Of a DNA stretch of 64,000 bases, positions 62,701 through 64,000 are shown piece by piece. Below the pieces are notes generated by a model that was not told where the DNA came from, made no database searches, and saw nothing but the letters and a program-made list of their open reading frames with translations. A program made the position numbers and the translations under genes. Position 1 is the stretch's first letter. Each line of letters starts with the position of its first letter. This DNA is from CAZZKG01 sp964654825 (GTDB taxonomy: Bacteria; Gemmatimonadota; CAZMKB01), in contig CAZZKG010000010.1 of assembly GCA_964654825.1 (NCBI GenBank), positions 1 to 64,000 of the forward strand. Direction: 5' to 3'.

Positions 62701-63087
62701 GTCATAACCCTGGACGACCACCGTGTCCTTCGTCCCATCCCCGTCCACGTCAGCAAGCCCTCCGATCCAGATACCCGTTCCGAAAATGTAGTTGTTCGAC
62801 GTCCAGGCCGGCCATCCGCCCAGGCCGTTTCCCGTGATGATGTCGTTGCCTGACTGTCCACTGTTCGTGACCGCCAGGGCGACCGCGTTTGCGTCGTGAA
62901 CGAGCATCATGTAGTCGGCAGGTACCGGATCACCTCCCGTCGACGCCATCAGGGTGCACGGCCCGGTGATCGATTCACACAGATCCGCGTACGGCGAAGT
63001 ACCGCCCATCCTGGTCGGGTAAGGGAGTGGAAGGATAAAAACAATTATGAAAAAGAGAAGGAGAGAGTGCAGTCTCGAGGTGATCAT
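59719..63087 (-). CDS. Large secreted FG-GAP/VCBS-repeat protein with C-terminal sorting domain
   Basis: 1122 residues from ATG 63087 (AGGAGG five bases upstream). Signal LHSLLLFFIIVFILPLP. Long first half (about 30-600) of unknown fold with Asp-rich calcium-like loops (WDGIDNDGDGMTDESPFDG). Second half has several FG-GAP/VCBS repeats (WGDYDNDGYPDLFIGVYSSG, GDYDQDGDADILFSD). It ends in the sorting tail NYPNPFNPQTVIRFDIPEG and ARKMALLK-like end. Third sorting-tail protein of the region, so export through a T9SS-like route is likely. Confidence 0.87.
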   Translation of the reverse strand: MITSRLHSLLLFFIIVFILPLPYPTRMGGTSPYADLCESITGPCTLMASTGGDPVPADYMMLVHDANAVALAVTNSGQSGNDIITGNGLGGWPAWTSNNYIFGTGIWIGGLADVDGDGTKDTVVVQGYDTLSGASEHREGRVGQDISDPLARVFSSTILDDLVEWPDEFRNSEDDPVFYAAQDFVTIYNDINGTPQFTTGRCGIEVKQRSMAFVGGLNFNAILLSFELTNRSDSLPDGPFTLEEAYIALVSDMDIGESFADDMSSILDSVEVYGREAVELNTGMAWDSDFNEENWEGPVGFVGTCFLQPPGNAWDGIDNDGDGMTDESPFDGVDDDLDGQPDDIPDEVDAVDEFHYTWFGSPSTVSPIQDPTSDEEAYRMMRCLTGDDCGEFDIESDIRYMISYGSFDLPPGESQIAIFAIVFANPVGNPGHLDLVGDPPRPDPQDPMLAEFVATILSTKALYESGFQDVGAPFTIFNTTDFDDTNDPAGPYRIQTNIIDSIPLSRNTLHYSVGGALWDEVDLVRETGNIYTAEIPGQQFWSTVSYYIQAVDSAFQVLRDPWDAPLSTFDFSIVDVPEFSRSTCEECEQSSISASADFDLDGLVDIFLLTSNGPALLRNTGEFIFEDVTESAGIEASSFARGASWGDYDNDGYPDLFIGVYSSGNTHLLFHNSGDGTFENTTELSGVSDTLATSSGIWGDVSGDGYLDLLTLQPLTDRMYINNGDGTFDERAIDFGIDEQGNDRAGTLVDLDGDADLDIILIGGVGNIVYRNSGEGFEDISQQTGIGNTAWLGITIGDYDQDGDADILFSDPGLALFENRSGLGQFLEVTEDLGLSGMSASDAFWADLNNDGYLDIVTTVPAVLIRQPDSTFLDLTGTSGITGGYGLRSFTTYYDDGDDGLLDLVIGDFWENAGYPGGIDRHWFELSLQGTLSDMMAIGARARVFAGDLASTRWVSGGEGKSQDSATLHFGLENHDMIDSLVIDWPSGITQKITAVAADRIYPVVEDSTLDIVGNNSPETVIPRTYALSQNYPNPFNPQTVIRFDIPEGTSSSLQLVRTKLAVFDVRGRLVRKLIDRVLSPGRHSVTWDGTDAHLVEVRSGIYFYRLESGTFRSTRKMALLK

Positions 63088-63219
63088 GATAACCTCCTGT
63101 TCACGAGTTTCCCCTGTCTTTCCAGCAATCGCTAACAAAACCCCCTAATGATACGAACTATTTGAGATCTTTGTTGCATGATTTGATTTCCAAACTCGTG
63201 ACATTTTCTTCTCGCAGCG

Positions 63220-63248
63220 TTGACACAGGTGAGCGGTTGTGATATAGT
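63220..63248 (+). promoter_or_regulatory. Promoter of the right-edge beta-helix gene
   Basis: TTGACA (63220-63225), 17 bases, TATAGT (63243-63248), about 110 bases upstream of ATG 63363; AAGGAGG lies 5-10 bases before the ATG. Confidence 0.75.
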
Positions 63249-63362
63249 TTAAAATAAGAGATTCCGGCACATCGAGTCCGGTTTCAGAACCCGCGTCAGG
63301 ATTCAGGAAGAGGGGCGACTCCCGTTTTCCTGACCTTTCGGCCCGGCACAAGGAGGTCTTCC

Positions 63363-64000
63363 ATGAAAGTTTTCAAAGGCCCTTCTGTTGTCATTCTCCT
63401 GGTTTTTATGCTTTCACTTTTTCTCGCCTTCGGAGCCGAGAATGGATACAGTACGACTCTTCAGTCGATGTATTCAACTGCAGGACCAGGTGACGGTTAT
63501 GACAAGCTCATCATACTCGAGCGGGGAGAGGTCTACATCGGTCCTCTCACGATCCCGAGCGGGGTCGACTGCTGTATCCGCGGAAACGACGCGGTGTGCT
63601 CGCTCCAGAACGCGGATATCCTCATCATGAGCAACTCGACTCTCGATATCAGTGATTGTGTGGTCTACGGTGGCCACTACTCGATCCACTACACGGAGGG
63701 GACCGCTGGTACGATAAGAGGCAACACAATCACCGGTGGGATTGATGGTGTCAGGGCTGTTCTCGCCCAGGTCACGATCGAGGACAACATCATAGCCGAC
63801 AACTCCGGAATGGGGATCGCTGTAGATGAAGATATGCTCCCCGTGATCCAATACAACGACGTCTGGAACAACCTGCAGGGTGATTATATGGCATTCTGCT
63901 CCGGCTGAGGGGGCGACACCTGGGAGAGTTTCTCCCCTTCACCCGGTACAGGCGAGATCAACATGGATCCTCTCCTCATAAATCCCGTCATTTTCGATTT
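63363..64000 (+). pseudogene. Secreted beta-helix protein with in-frame TGA, cut by the window edge
   Basis: Signal VILLVFMLSLFLAFGAENG. Beta-helix coils follow (NADILIMSNSTLDISDCVVYG, GTIRGNTITGGIDG, VTIEDNIIADN). The frame meets TGA at 63906-63908, but the codons after it go on as normal beta-helix closing sequence (GGDTWESFSPSPGTGEINMD, then PLLINPV) to the window end. Homologous proteins usually have this stretch as one piece. Hence a nonsense mutation or error; read as a 181-residue truncated gene otherwise. Other genes here end in TGA, so general recoding is excluded. Confidence 0.65.

Noticed and set aside
61792..62853. 353-codon plus-strand frame opposite the FG-GAP gene
   Set aside because: Antisense shadow of Asp-rich repeats; no start signal.
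63906..63908. TGA as selenocysteine or as a recoded sense codon
   Set aside because: Several sound genes end in TGA (for example fusA), and no obvious SECIS stem follows.

Overview
The window looks like a chromosome segment of an uncultured, Gram-negative, anaerobic or redox-versatile bacterium of the wider FCB assemblage (a Krumholzibacteriota-, Eisenbacteria- or Latescibacterota-like lineage). This placement is inference. It rests on three large secreted proteins with an NYPNPFNP-type C-terminal sorting domain, many lipoprotein and OmpA-type envelope genes, and a moderately GC-rich sequence. Classical Shine-Dalgarno sites and TTGACA-17-TATAAT-type promoters are common here, which argues against Bacteroidota proper. 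No tRNA, rRNA, CRISPR array, prophage or transposase gene was seen. Both edges cut genes: a membrane glycosyltransferase-like protein on the left and a beta-helix protein on the right.

Layout. 1-3.8 kb: end of a glycosyltransferase-like membrane protein, a large sensor histidine kinase whose extracytoplasmic domain carries a c-type heme motif, and a DUF2061 membrane protein. 4.0-10.3 kb: a tight housekeeping operon (SAM hydrolase, GalU, MBL-fold hydrolase, NUDIX hydrolase, CutA, a ParA-type ATPase, a TPR protein, PurD). 10.4-13.4 kb: a predicted glycoside hydrolase and a zinc alcohol dehydrogenase on the minus strand. 13.5-17.4 kb: an ECF sigma factor, a DUF4097 adhesin-like protein, a zinc-type anti-sigma factor and a polymer-forming-domain membrane protein. 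17.9-20.3 kb: hgcA and hgcB, the gene pair for mercury methylation, followed by an unknown lipoprotein. 20.4-24.9 kb: a GC-rich block of secreted beta-helix and propeller proteins with an in-frame stop and a tail-to-tail gene overlap. 25.1-33.5 kb: htpX and lemA split by a small mobile repeat, then an operon with a class IV aminotransferase, a Ste24-type protease, GlyRS, an NSS transporter with its tiny subunit, YjbQ and a histone-deacetylase-fold hydrolase. 33.7-38.5 kb: an M28 peptidase, a candidate structured small RNA or leader, a DUF456 protein, purA and a NYN-LOTUS protein. 38.6-44.6 kb: an OmpA-family protein, a pair of six-heme cytochromes c and fusA. 44.7-64 kb: very large secreted repeat proteins, a PAS-GAF-PAS protein, MscS, CysC, a secreted EEP-family phosphatase or nuclease, a subtilisin-FG-GAP protein and the truncated beta-helix gene.

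Two families of short non-coding repeats are spread through the window: three copies of a 164-166 bp MITE-like element with terminal inverted repeats (26080, 33542, 36011), and four copies of a palindrome built on GGGACAGTCACCATT (10323, 35752, 44572, 52720). Several sit exactly at gene ends and supply or overlap stop codons. Three gene starts (26.9, 35.1 and 35.9 kb) have a promoter followed at once by a hairpin or terminator, suggesting leader-RNA control. The multiheme cytochromes, the heme-bearing kinase and HgcAB together point to a life in anoxic, redox-stratified settings; that link is inference.
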